Shown piece by piece: positions 36,232 to 43,184 of a stretch of DNA of 64,000 nucleotides; position 1 is the stretch's first letter, and every line of letters begins with the position of its first letter. Origin of the DNA: Mesorhizobium carmichaelinearum (GTDB taxonomy: Bacteria > Pseudomonadota > Alphaproteobacteria > Rhizobiales > Rhizobiaceae); NCBI RefSeq assembly GCF_900199455.1, contig NZ_FZQR01000018.1, positions 1-64,000 of the forward strand. The letters are read 5' to 3'. The position numbers and the translations under genes are program-made. Below the pieces are notes generated by a model, which ran no database searches, was not told the DNA's origin, and saw nothing but the letters and a program-made list of their open reading frames with translations.

Positions 36232-37682
36232 TTTGCCCCTCGCGGCTTAGGTTCGAGGGGAAGTTCAGGTGCCGGAACACTGGATTTGCTGAATGACGTA
36301 TGTGGGAAGATCGGGGGCTGAAGCGTCTGTGTTTCGTCGCGATTGCCGCCGTCGGCAGAGCTGTCGGTGTGCGAGGTTTCGTGAACCGAGTCGGACGCAA
36401 AGCTGAGTCTTCGCAATAGGTTGCCTGGACAGTGATGGTTCCGAGTTCGTGTACTGGGTCCGGAATGCGCTGAGTTTACGTACTGGGACTGTTCGCAGGT
36501 TGCGGCAGGCGTGCAGACAGCGGATTGACTGGACAGTGAATCGAGCCAGCCACTTCTGGGATGTTGAGGCTCCAAGTTTGCGAACTCGGTTCGCGAAACT
36601 TCGCCCCGGTTCGCGAAACTCTGCGCCGGTTCGCGAAACTCGTCGCACCGACAAGAGCTTTCGACGATGCCGAGCGCGCTATAAGAGTTAGATTCTACGT
36701 TAGAGTCTAAGTTAGGAGCGCGATTTTCGCTTGCCGTGCAGTCGGTTAACCCCGGTTTGGGTTCCCGATAGCACGAGCCTCGGGTTCCCGATGGCACGAT
36801 AGTGCGGGTTCCCGATAGCACGAGGCCGTCCACAGGTCTTCCTTGAGGAGACGGCTCAAAGGAGAGCAGCACCCGGCCGTTGATTTCGACCTCGATGAAC
36901 AGGGTGTAGCCGGGCAGCGGCTGGCGTCTGACGATGTCGCGCAGCTCGAAGGCAAACCGCTTGAAGGGTGAGAGGCTACCGGACTTCAGGTAGAGATGGC
37001 GGAAGTCGAAGCGCCAGCCGGCGCGCTGTCGGCCGCCATGCTTGCGCACGAGCCGATAAAGCCATCGGTCGAGCCCGCCCGTTAGCGAAAAGTAGTCAGG
37101 GTCGATGGTAAGCACGAGGGCGTCGTCGAGAACCGCCTGGTAGAACCAGTCGGGGACGATCAACTCGATGCCGGCAGGACGGCCGTCCGGGTTCGCGCGT
37201 TCGACCCATTCGTTAATCCAGGAGAAGCGGTGGCGGCGGCCCTGCGCGGGCTGGCGGATCGTTGTCGCCACCGTTGTTGACTGCAGGCGGTCAAGCGCCG
37301 CCTTGAGGCGCTGGTAGTCGCGCGCTCCGACGCCGCGCCCCACGAAGGTGAGAATTTCGTAGGGCGTCGCCGCCATGAGTCGCGACGTGCGCAGCCCGGC
37401 GTCGCGCGCCTCGACGATCTGGCTTGCGGCCCAGATAAGGATATCGGCGTCCCAGATGGTCGCCATGCCGTGTTCGGGGACGGCTTCGACGCGGATGGAG
37501 ACACTGCCTGCGGTAAAGTCGATCGGCCGGGAACGGTGCGATTTGGAGAGGGAGAAGAACGGATAGGCCATGAGATCCTGCGCGTCTCGGGGTGGGAGAT
37601 CGCCGCCACGCGCACGGAACAGCTCAAGTTGTCCGCGTTCCGAAAGGGGGCGACGTCGCACCGGCGTTGAGAGAGCTGCCAC
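36228..37682 (-). CDS. repA: plasmid-type replication initiator protein A homologue
   Basis: 484 residues. Residues about 12-300 match the replication initiator protein A family (LSERGQLELFRARGGD; YPFFSLSKSHRSRPIDF; WDADILIWAASQIVEARD; YQRLKAALDRLQSTTV; WLYRLVRKHGGRQ). The C-terminal 180 residues are low-complexity and coded by two sets of direct repeats. It may allow limited replication of the excised ICE. It lies between rdfS and parA in one unit. Confidence 0.85.
   Translation of the reverse strand: MAALSTPVRRRPLSERGQLELFRARGGDLPPRDAQDLMAYPFFSLSKSHRSRPIDFTAGSVSIRVEAVPEHGMATIWDADILIWAASQIVEARDAGLRTSRLMAATPYEILTFVGRGVGARDYQRLKAALDRLQSTTVATTIRQPAQGRRHRFSWINEWVERANPDGRPAGIELIVPDWFYQAVLDDALVLTIDPDYFSLTGGLDRWLYRLVRKHGGRQRAGWRFDFRHLYLKSGSLSPFKRFAFELRDIVRRQPLPGYTLFIEVEINGRVLLSFEPSPQGRPVDGLVLSGTRTIVPSGTRGSCYREPKPGLTDCTASENRAPNLDSNVESNSYSALGIVESSCRCDEFREPAQSFANRGEVSRTEFANLEPQHPRSGWLDSLSSQSAVCTPAATCEQSQYVNSAHSGPSTRTRNHHCPGNLLRRLSFASDSVHETSHTDSSADGGNRDETQTLQPPIFPHTSFSKSSVPAPELPLEPKPRGAK
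36588..36640. repeat. three 13-bp direct repeats, exact 20-bp period (iteron-like)
   Basis: GGTTCGCGAAACT occurs at 36588-36600, 36608-36620 and 36628-36640. The period of exactly 20 bp (near two helical turns) and the location inside the C-terminal part of the replication-initiator gene recall iterons. Confidence 0.7.
36759..36823. repeat. three 18-bp direct repeats, 23-24-bp period (iteron-like)
   Basis: GGGTTCCCGATAGCACGA at 36759-36776 and 36806-36823, with one-base variant (ATGG) at 36782-36799. Also inside the repA-like gene, about 120 bp from the 20-bp-period set. Confidence 0.75.
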
Positions 37683-37687
37683 GACGG

Positions 37688-37969
37688 TCAGCGGGCGTGG
37701 CGGCCGGCAACGACGGGCGTCACGGCCTCATGGCGCTTTGCGGGGAGAACAGTGCCGCGGGGATCAGAGGTCGAAGTAACGGCCCCCCGGTCCGCCCAAG
37801 CCTGCAGGTCGTCGATCGCGTAAACGACGCGCCCGCCGAGCTTTCGATAGGATGGGCCGGTCCCGTAGGTCCGGTGTTTCTCCAGGGTGCGGCCGGACAG
37901 ACCCAGGAATCGAGCTGCTTCGGGAGTACGAAGAAAGCGCGGCGGCATGCCGGTGAGGTTGGCGGACAT
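37688..37969 (-). CDS. rdfS: excisionase / recombination directionality factor RdfS
   Basis: 93 residues with an AlpA/MerR-like helix-turn-helix (FLRTPEAARFLGLSGRTLEKHR, GPSYRKLGGRVVYAIDDLQAW). In ICEMlSymR7A this gene, upstream of traF and rlxS, is rdfS: it turns the integrase towards excision and is switched on by FseA. Here too it heads the repA-parA-traF-rlxS transcription unit, 135 bp downstream of fseA. Confidence 0.85.
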   Translation of the reverse strand: MSANLTGMPPRFLRTPEAARFLGLSGRTLEKHRTYGTGPSYRKLGGRVVYAIDDLQAWADRGAVTSTSDPRGTVLPAKRHEAVTPVVAGRHAR

Positions 37970-37995
37970 GATCGGGCCTCCGTGGGTTCATTGAG

Positions 37996-38014
37996 GCCGC
38001 TGGCGATCAGCGGC
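37996..38014. promoter_or_regulatory. inverted repeat in the rdfS promoter region
   Basis: GCCGCTG-gcgat-CAGCGGC lies 27 bp upstream of the rdfS ATG. It could bind FseA or RdfS, or form a leader hairpin. No transcription start can be placed. Confidence 0.3.
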
Positions 38015-38104
38015 GGACGAAGGGCACGGTGGCGGAGAGGCGCCGCGAGGGGGGATGGCGAAGAAGGGTGAGCTAAATTCGCACCCCGTCGGGCGCGAAG
38101 CATG

Positions 38105-38662
38105 TCAGGACTTGCGGCGATGGCGCAGAAGCTTGCGATAGCCCCCGGCGATCATGGCGCGGCCGTCCTTGACGAGGTCTATGGTGCTGTCTCGAAGCGC
38201 CGAGGTCTTCCAGAAATCTGCAGCGACGCGTGGCGCGCCGTAGATGACGTTTGCGATCTCGCGGTAGCTCGCGCCGTTCATGCTGCCGTCGACGGCCTGC
38301 AGCATGTGGCGCAGCCTTCGGCGTTGCTGTGCAGTCAGGCGGGTATCAGGGAAAACGGGGCGGCCATGCAGCGCGCGCCAGAGCCGCGTGACGGCGTCGA
38401 TGCGATCGAGGCCGTCGGCGTCAAGCGGAACCAGGGCCGCCAGCGGCTGATCGGGCCGCGCATCGCCAAGCACCAGAAGGCGGATGGCGGCAACACCCTC
38501 GCCATGCGCAATGCTCAGCCCCTCCGGGCCGAACTGCGCGTTGCGCTGATCGAGTTCAGGTGGCGCGACGCGGTCCAAGCCCGGCAATGCCGGGATCGCT
38601 GTGAGCATGACCGTGCCCGGATCGGTTTCCGGCGCCCAGAACACCACCGTCTCGATGGCACT
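38105..38662 (-). CDS. fseA: FseA C-terminal part (DUF2285), +1 frame
   Basis: About 185 residues read in the +1 frame relative to the upstream ORF: SAIETVVFWAPETDPGTVML and so on to SYREIANVIYGAPRVAADFW, the DUF2285 domain, ending YRKLLRHRRKS. The ORF alone could begin only at weak GTG codons near 38647 with no ribosome site. In M. loti the matching gene (msi171) is translated as a fusion with the preceding DUF6499 ORF through +1 programmed frameshifting, giving FseA, the activator of rdfS. Confidence 0.85.
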   Translation of the reverse strand, partial: SAIETVVFWAPETDPGTVMLTAIPALPGLDRVAPPELDQRNAQFGPEGLSIAHGEGVAAIRLLVLGDARPDQPLAALVPLDADGLDRIDAVTRLWRALHGRPVFPDTRLTAQQRRRLRHMLQAVDGSMNGASYREIANVIYGAPRVAADFWKTSALRDSTIDLVKDGRAMIAGGYRKLLRHRRKS

Positions 38663-38876
38663 GAAAGTTGGGTGGACAGGGAAATCGCAGCCCCCAGCGC
38701 ATTCGCACCATGTTCGTCAGGCGCTCACGATCCGCGTCGGGGTGCTCGACTTCAGCATAGTCGCGCTGATAGTCGGCGTTGCGGCGAAGCCATTCCCAGG
38801 CGAGATCCGCGACGCCAAGGTCGTCGAGATAGTCGTACGTCGACGAGGATCGCCACTGTGATGTGTCAGGCCGCAT
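38556..38876 (-). CDS. fseA: FseA N-terminal part (DUF6499), zero frame
   Basis: Starts MRPDTSQWRSSSTYDYLDD at ATG 38876 with GGAGG 6 nt upstream. Residues 1-70 are the DUF6499 domain (AWEWLRRNADYQRDY; RMRWGLRFPCPPNF). After the slip site the zero frame gives 35 unrelated residues and stops at 38556. With the +1 shift the full FseA is about 256 residues. Equivalent of msi172. Confidence 0.85.
   Translation of the reverse strand: MRPDTSQWRSSSTYDYLDDLGVADLAWEWLRRNADYQRDYAEVEHPDADRERLTNMVRMRWGLRFPCPPNFQCHRDGGVLGAGNRSGHGHAHSDPGIAGLGPRRAT
38663..38669 (-). promoter_or_regulatory. putative programmed +1 ribosomal frameshift site in fseA
   Basis: mRNA reads AAC UUU C AGU. Slipping forward one base on UUU-C lets Phe tRNA pair with UUC and continues as Ser-Ala-Ile-Glu into the DUF2285 domain. 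This is the only join that makes the conserved fusion ...RFPCPPNF-SAIETVVFWAPE. It matches the known strategy for limiting FseA. Confidence 0.75.
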
Positions 38877-38996
38877 CGATGTCCTCCACGCTTACATGCC
38901 GCGTGCATGCTGGGAGCAACACGATTGCCGGATGGAAAAACCTCGGGAAGTCCTCACGTGGACAACACGCGATGCAGGCTCGGCATCGCCATTGAA

Positions 38997-39260
38997 TTAG
39001 TGACGCCCCTCGCGAGCCAGCTTGCGGTAGCCGTGCTCTGTCATCCAGCGAGCGCGGGCAAGATGGGTGTCGTAGACGTGACGGGCTCGTTCGGGTTCGA
39101 GGTCAGCATCTAAACCAAAGAGGATCTTGACCGCCTCGTGCCAGTCGGCACCGTCCGCCGCCGCGTCAAGCAGGCGGATATACAGCTTCATGTGCTCGCG
39201 ATCGTACCTGGTGAGCTCTTGGTTCTCTGGTGGCTGGTCCAGAAACGCTTCTTGTGTCAC
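38997..39260 (-). CDS. qseM: antiactivator QseM (DUF2285)
   Basis: 87 residues that are essentially one DUF2285 domain (REHMKLYIRLLDAAADGADW, EAVKILFGLDADLEPERA, ARWMTEHGYRKLAREGRH). Small size, DUF2285 and position between fseA and a Cro-like gene match QseM, which binds and inhibits TraR and FseA in M. loti. GTG 39260 has GGGAG 6 nt upstream. Confidence 0.85.
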   Translation of the reverse strand: MTQEAFLDQPPENQELTRYDREHMKLYIRLLDAAADGADWHEAVKILFGLDADLEPERARHVYDTHLARARWMTEHGYRKLAREGRH

Positions 39261-39391
39261 GCCGATCTCCCGCAGCCAGTCATCGCAGCGTCTGCATTAT
39301 TGTCAGCAATATAGGCTGGCAGGTGAATGCGCGAGTGCACGAAGGCATCAGGTGATGCGCGCGGCGCATCGCCGCGCCGGTCCGTGAGCGG

Positions 39392-39646
39392 CTAGGACGA
39401 ACCAGGGGAATCGATCTTCGCACGAACAAGCATCACTCCTTCCCCTTGGTCGGAGGACAGAAAGACGATACCGCTGCCCTCAAGGGTCCGGCGCACCTGA
39501 TCGCGTGTCGTCTCGTACACCTTGAAGTCGTTCTCGGACTCAAGGCGCTTCAAAGCGGTCAGCGATACCAGGGCCTTCTCAGCGAGCGTCTCCTGCGTCC
39601 AACCAAGCAACGCGCGCGCGGCCCGCGTCTGTCGGGCGGTGATCAT
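39392..39646 (-). CDS. qseC: XRE-type regulator QseC
   Basis: 84 residues, starting MITARQTRAARALLGW with AGGAGG 8 nt upstream; a longer frame to 39679 exists but lacks a site. Helix-turn-helix of XRE/Cro type (LGWTQETLAEKALVSLTALK). In M. loti QseC controls qseM and thus sets which cells can transfer. Here qseC and qseM are read in the same direction with 131 bp between. The operator at 39689 is just upstream. Confidence 0.8.
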   Translation of the reverse strand: MITARQTRAARALLGWTQETLAEKALVSLTALKRLESENDFKVYETTRDQVRRTLEGSGIVFLSSDQGEGVMLVRAKIDSPGSS

Positions 39647-39688
39647 GCATGACCACCTCCTACAGACCCAAATGCGCACGCCAGAACT

Positions 39689-39705
39689 ACGACTAAAATA
39701 GTCGT
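39689..39705. promoter_or_regulatory. 17-bp palindrome upstream of qseC, likely QseC operator
   Basis: ACGACTA-AAA-TAGTCGT, 7-bp perfect arms, 43 bp before the qseC ATG in an AT-rich pocket. Size and symmetry suit an XRE-type dimer, so autoregulation is likely. Confidence 0.65.
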
Positions 39706-39795
39706 TCTTTGGTGATATGGCGAGAGAAAAGTGCCACGCGGAGCTGGCTTTGGGGAATCAAGCCCGAACTGATTCGGTCGCCCGAAAAGGGCTTG

Positions 39796-39822
39796 GCCCC
39801 GCCCGGTGTGTCCGGGCGGGGC
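39796..39822 (-). terminator. intrinsic terminator after DUF736 (second copy)
   Basis: 11-bp perfect stem (GCCCCGCCCGG / CCGGGCGGGGC) with a 5-nt loop, 14 bp after the DUF736 stop; on the minus strand it leads into CAAGCCCTTTT. Confidence 0.8.
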
Positions 39823-39836
39823 GTTGTTCAGGCCGC

Positions 39837-40160
39837 CTACTCGCCGTTACGGCGGCTGGGGCGGGACCAGATGAGGCTGAAGCCTTCGCCTTCCTCGTCG
39901 TCGAAGAGGTTGGCGTAGATCGGAGCGTTGAAGCTCGGGTCATCGAGCTTGAGGCCGAGATAGTCGCGGCCCTCGTTGGAGGTTTTGGACCAGGCGGCGC
40001 CGATCTCGGCGCGGCCGACGAAGACGCGGTGGCTTGGGGCGTTCTCGCCGACCTGGCGGCTCTCGGGGACGATGCGGACGTTCTTGGTCTGAAGGCTCAG
40101 GGTGACGATCTCGCCGGTGAATTCGTTGCCGGACTTTTTGAAGGTGCCGATGGTCGCCAT
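39837..40160 (-). CDS. DUF736 family protein (second copy)
   Basis: 107 residues starting MATIGTFKKSGNEFTGEIVTL at ATG 40160 with AAGGAG upstream. Ends in the DUF736 pattern (DYLGLKLDDPSFNAPIYANLF) and an acidic tail. A common ICE protein of unknown role, followed by a strong terminator. Confidence 0.9.
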   Translation of the reverse strand: MATIGTFKKSGNEFTGEIVTLSLQTKNVRIVPESRQVGENAPSHRVFVGRAEIGAAWSKTSNEGRDYLGLKLDDPSFNAPIYANLFDDEEGEGFSLIWSRPSRRNGE

Positions 40161-40749
40161 GGTAGTTCTCCTTGATCTCTGCTTCGAGCCCGCACCATTG
40201 CGGCCTCGATGGCGATCGACGGGCCGGAGGCGATCGACGCGGCATCGCTTGCGACCGCAGCGACAGCGGAGGATGGCAGTCAGGCGACTTTGTTGTCTCG
40301 CGAGGAATGACGGCACAGCCGGCAGGGGAAGAAAGTCGATCGGCGCCATTGCCGCATAGGCGATCGAGGCATAGCCGACCTTCGGTCAGATCAGGCCATT
40401 GATGAGGCCGTTTTGGAGCGGTCGACCTGCAAGAGGACCTCCAGCGAGAACATGGCGACCAACGTTCACTTCGAATAGCCGGCGTTGCCCTACTGCGCTC
40501 AGCCCGCCTTTCGACCATATCCGCGATGTCACCGGAATGAGCCTCCCAGGGAGAAGGCCGTCGTTGCATCTGCGATCGACAACCGCTCGAGGTCGTCATC
40601 GCGGTCAATGCCAGACGGGGTACTGCTCGGATCTGTGCAGTGCGGGTGCGAACCCCTTGGGCTTGAACGCTCTGTCCGTGACCCTGACGCAGCGAGGAGC
40701 GGCTTGGTAGTGATCCTCGCTGTCCTGGCCCTCAAGCTCCGGATGGCGC
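40161..40749. other. intergenic region, no convincing gene
   Basis: 589 bp. All ORFs here look like chance frames in GC-rich DNA: none has a ribosome site and recognisable sequence. May contain the DUF736 promoter and decayed DNA. Confidence 0.4.
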
Positions 40750-41190
40750 CTAGCCGCGAGCGACGCCTCGTATGGCTGGCTCGGGCGGTGCCATCGCCAG
40801 CAACCGAACCCAAGCGGCAATGCCGACGGCGATCGCGCCGACGATCGAGAAAGCGATTTGCCAGCCCACGGACGGTACAGCGAGCGTCGCAAGACCATGT
40901 GTCGCGTGATAGCCGGCAACCGATGCTGGTGCGGCAAAGAGGAGCGCGACCGCAAGACGAGCCCAGACCGGGCGAACGAATGTGAAGGTGAATTGGCCGA
41001 CCGCGAGCGTCGCGCCGGCGGCGGCGATGGCGACGATGAACGCGCCGATCGGACCGGCTCCGGTGCCGTAGGCCCACACGCCCGTAGTCGCGCCTACGAA
41101 GAACGGAAGCGCGTAGACAGCGAGCGTGAACAGGAGCCAGCAAAGGAATCCGATGCCGGCGATGCAAATGAGGATGCCGAGGAAGATCAT
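40750..41190 (-). CDS. hypothetical membrane protein, four or more helices
   Basis: 146 residues from ATG 41190 (MIFLGILICIAGIGFLCWLL). Hydrophobic segments fill nearly the whole protein (FVGATTGVWAYGTGAGPIGA; FIVAIAAAGATLAVGQF; LAVALLFAAPASVAGYHATH; IAFSIVGAIAVGIAAWVRL). No family recognised; it resembles small membrane proteins carried by rhizobial ICEs. Confidence 0.6.
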   Translation of the reverse strand: MIFLGILICIAGIGFLCWLLFTLAVYALPFFVGATTGVWAYGTGAGPIGAFIVAIAAAGATLAVGQFTFTFVRPVWARLAVALLFAAPASVAGYHATHGLATLAVPSVGWQIAFSIVGAIAVGIAAWVRLLAMAPPEPAIRGVARG

Positions 41191-41331
41191 GGGTGGTGGT
41201 CTCCGTGAGAAAAGGACTGACGGTCGCGCCTCCACCACCACCACGGCGCAGTTTGAAGTATAGCCGACGATGAGCGGCGGCGGGAGCGGAAATCCGGCAG
41301 GGCTTCCGCTCCCGCGGCGAGGCTGCCCCCG

Positions 41332-41499
41332 TCAGGGGGCGAAAGGATCGATCTCGTGGACGATGGCGGCCGTATCGCCGTCGTATTCACTGGCGGGCAT
41401 GACGCCGAGGCTGCCGTCGCCGGCCTGAAAGATGACGATAACGACCATGAGGGTTACAGCGAGGCTGAAGGCGAAGGCGTGAGCGTCGTTGAGTGACAT
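41332..41499 (-). CDS. small membrane protein
   Basis: 55 residues, MSLNDAHAFAFSLAVTLMVV, one transmembrane helix then a short acidic tail. ATG 41499 has AGGAG upstream. No family recognised. Confidence 0.5.
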   Translation of the reverse strand: MSLNDAHAFAFSLAVTLMVVIVIFQAGDGSLGVMPASEYDGDTAAIVHEIDPFAP

Positions 41500-41799
41500 T
41501 GTTCCGGCTCCTGTCCTTGGAGGCGGGAGACCATCCCCCGCGCGACTGGCGCCCGATGTGTCCAGCCCATGGCCGCAATCACCGCGGGGGCGAAGCCTCA
41601 AGGCCGCACGCTCGCGTAGCGGACCCTTTACGGGTTGATGGCATCAGGCCATGGGCCGGACCAAGGATCAGCGCTATTTGGAAGCGGGGGTGGTGTTCGC
41701 TGGCTCAGGAGCCGTTGTCACGAGCCCCAAAAGGCCCACTGCCCCTTCTGCAATCGGCGCGGGTGTGGCCGGTCCGATCGTTCTGGAGGATTTGTGTTC
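41500..41799. other. intergenic region, no gene seen
   Basis: 300 bp between a minus-strand and a plus-strand small gene. It probably holds divergent promoters; no repeat or RNA recognised. Confidence 0.35.
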
Positions 41800-42009
41800 A
41801 TGGCAGAATTCAAGGATCGCGATCTGCATTTAGTGAAGAAGGCGTTGGCCATCGCAGTGCTGGCGATCGAGCGACAGCCGGGGCCGTTTCAGTCAACATC
41901 GGATCAAAGCGATATGAAAGCGCTGCTGGATCAGATGATCGATGGCGATGTGGAACTGGAGTACTATGCACGCGCTGCCCGAATCGCGGTGACGGGAAAA
42001 CCCGACTGA
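41800..42009 (+). CDS. small hypothetical protein
   Basis: 69 residues starting MAEFKDRDLHLVKKALAIAV, ATG 41800 preceded by TGGAGGA. Helical and acidic; not recognised. The ORF continues upstream but that part is not protein-like. Confidence 0.5.
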   Translation: MAEFKDRDLHLVKKALAIAVLAIERQPGPFQSTSDQSDMKALLDQMIDGDVELEYYARAARIAVTGKPD

Positions 42010-42062
42010 AAGCCGGTTTTCAGTGGAAATGGCGATACGGCTTTACGGAAATGCGGCGGCGC

Positions 42063-42101
42063 TCACGCGCCGCCCGTCTTGCGGAAGTCGTAGGGTTTGA
42101 T
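42063..42101 (-). pseudogene. original 3' end of the DUF2493 gene
   Basis: On the minus strand ATCAAACC is followed by codons for YDFRKTGGA and TGA at 42063-42065. The main DUF2493 frame reads GIKP up to the transposon, so the intact protein ended GIKPYDFRKTGGA. ATCAAACC is the 8-bp target duplication. Confidence 0.85.
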
Positions 42102-42130
42102 GGTAGTGCATCAGTTTGAAATTTTAAAAT

Positions 42131-42157
42131 GAAAAAGGCCGCTTTTGGAAGGCGGCC
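42131..42157 (-). terminator. intrinsic terminator of the tRNA-like gene
   Basis: GGCCGC-N9-GCGGCC followed on the minus strand by TTTTTC, starting immediately after the tRNA-like 3' end. Confidence 0.85.
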
Positions 42158-42237
42158 TGCTGGTGGCGGGAGTCGAACCCGCAGTCTACTGAAAGACATG
42201 GGGTTACCATGGCCTTACCATTTAGCCGAACGCCAGC
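42158..42237 (-). tRNA. tRNA-like gene, class II (long variable arm), isotype unclear
   Basis: 80 nt. Acceptor GCTGGCG / CACCAGC (6 of 7 pairs), D arm GGCT...GGCC with GGTA in the loop, T arm GCGGG-TTCGACT-CCCGC, and an extra variable hairpin GTCT...AGAC. The anticodon arm is odd: CATGG/CCATG closes only 5 nt (TAACC). With a 7-nt loop the anticodon would be AAC (Val) with C37, which is unusual. CCA is not encoded. A terminator follows at once. It may be a divergent or degenerate tRNA, or a tRNA-like RNA with another role. Confidence 0.65.
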
Positions 42238-42249
42238 TTTCCCAATCTA

Positions 42250-43134
42250 TCAGGCAGCGCGCTTTTTGTAAGGGCCGCGCTTGCCCGGCTTCGGAGCTTC
42301 GGCGCGCGCATCGATCAAACCGACGATCCATTCCACATCGCGAAGGGTTTCCGAGACACCGGCCGCCATTGCCGGCGACATGCGAAGCGTCTTGTGAACT
42401 CGGCAAAAATTGTAGTGGCAGAAATAGAGCGACAGCATGTGCAGATGGTTGTCGATCTTTTTCGAGAACGCATTGGTAAGGCGCGTGAAGCGGCGATTGC
42501 CCATGCGGATATTGAGGTTCATGCGCTCAACGTATGACGTGCTGACATGCGCTATGTCCGGGTTGCCTTCGATGCGGTTTTTCTTGATGCCGGTGCAATC
42601 GGCTGGGCTGTAGCGGCCCTTGGCGCTGTCCGGTGATGCGCCGTAAATCTTGATCAACTGCGCATAGTCGACATCAGCACCAAAAGCGCCTTCGACAGCC
42701 TCTAGATATGCGCGGTGGCCGTCCGTGGTCATCTGGACGCGGTTGGCAAGGCGGGCCGCTACATCGTCCATGAAAGCCAGCGCATAGTCGCTGTCACGGC
42801 CACCGACGAGGTAGGAAATGATCATCTTGCTGTCGGCATCGAGCGCAGTCCATGTCCAAACATCGCCAGCGCCATCTACCTGCGTTTTCATGTTCGGAAC
42901 GTTCTTCTGCTTTGCCGCGACAAATGCCCATATTTCGTCGCACTGGACCCTTTTGGCCTTCACGCCGCGCACGGTTTCATCGTGATACGCGGCGCAAGCC
43001 TCGCCAGCCTCAATCATCAGCTTTGCAATGGTGTTGAACGAGACATCCGTGACGCGTGCGGTTGATCGCATGGACGCGCCTTCCACCAACATGGAAAGGA
43101 TTTGGATGCGCTTTGCGAGGGGCAGCTTGTTCAT
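42250..43134 (-). CDS. IS1-family transposase
   Basis: 294 residues from MNKLPLAKRIQILSMLVEG, an N-terminal helix-turn-helix (STARVTDVSFNTIAKLMIEAG), then the DDE core (VQCDEIWAFVAAKQKN; VWTWTALDADSKMIISYLVG; TTDGHRAYLEAVEGAFG) and a HKTLRMSPAMAAGV C-terminus. It is the long IS1-type widespread in Rhizobiales. It should recognise the 23-bp ends of this transposon. Confidence 0.85.
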   Translation of the reverse strand: MNKLPLAKRIQILSMLVEGASMRSTARVTDVSFNTIAKLMIEAGEACAAYHDETVRGVKAKRVQCDEIWAFVAAKQKNVPNMKTQVDGAGDVWTWTALDADSKMIISYLVGGRDSDYALAFMDDVAARLANRVQMTTDGHRAYLEAVEGAFGADVDYAQLIKIYGASPDSAKGRYSPADCTGIKKNRIEGNPDIAHVSTSYVERMNLNIRMGNRRFTRLTNAFSKKIDNHLHMLSLYFCHYNFCRVHKTLRMSPAMAAGVSETLRDVEWIVGLIDARAEAPKPGKRGPYKKRAA

Positions 43135-43184
43135 GCCCCTATTATCTGAACTTTTATGCTTAGTGTCAAGCATTAAAGTTCACA

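Noticed and set aside
38105..38876. fseA two-frame structure as a pseudogene
   Set aside because: The slip site, exact domain join and known biology of FseA favour programmed frameshifting.
38895..38909. CATGC-CGCGT-GCATG upstream of fseA as a tra box
   Set aside because: Arms are only 5 bp and do not resemble the CTGT/ACAG box before traI.
40161..40749. Several ORFs of 100-200 codons in the gap upstream of DUF736
   Set aside because: No ribosome sites, no family resemblance, and overlapping frames on both strands.
42158..42237. Plain call of tRNA-Val(AAC)
   Set aside because: Anticodon loop geometry, C37 and the long variable arm do not fit; isotype left open.
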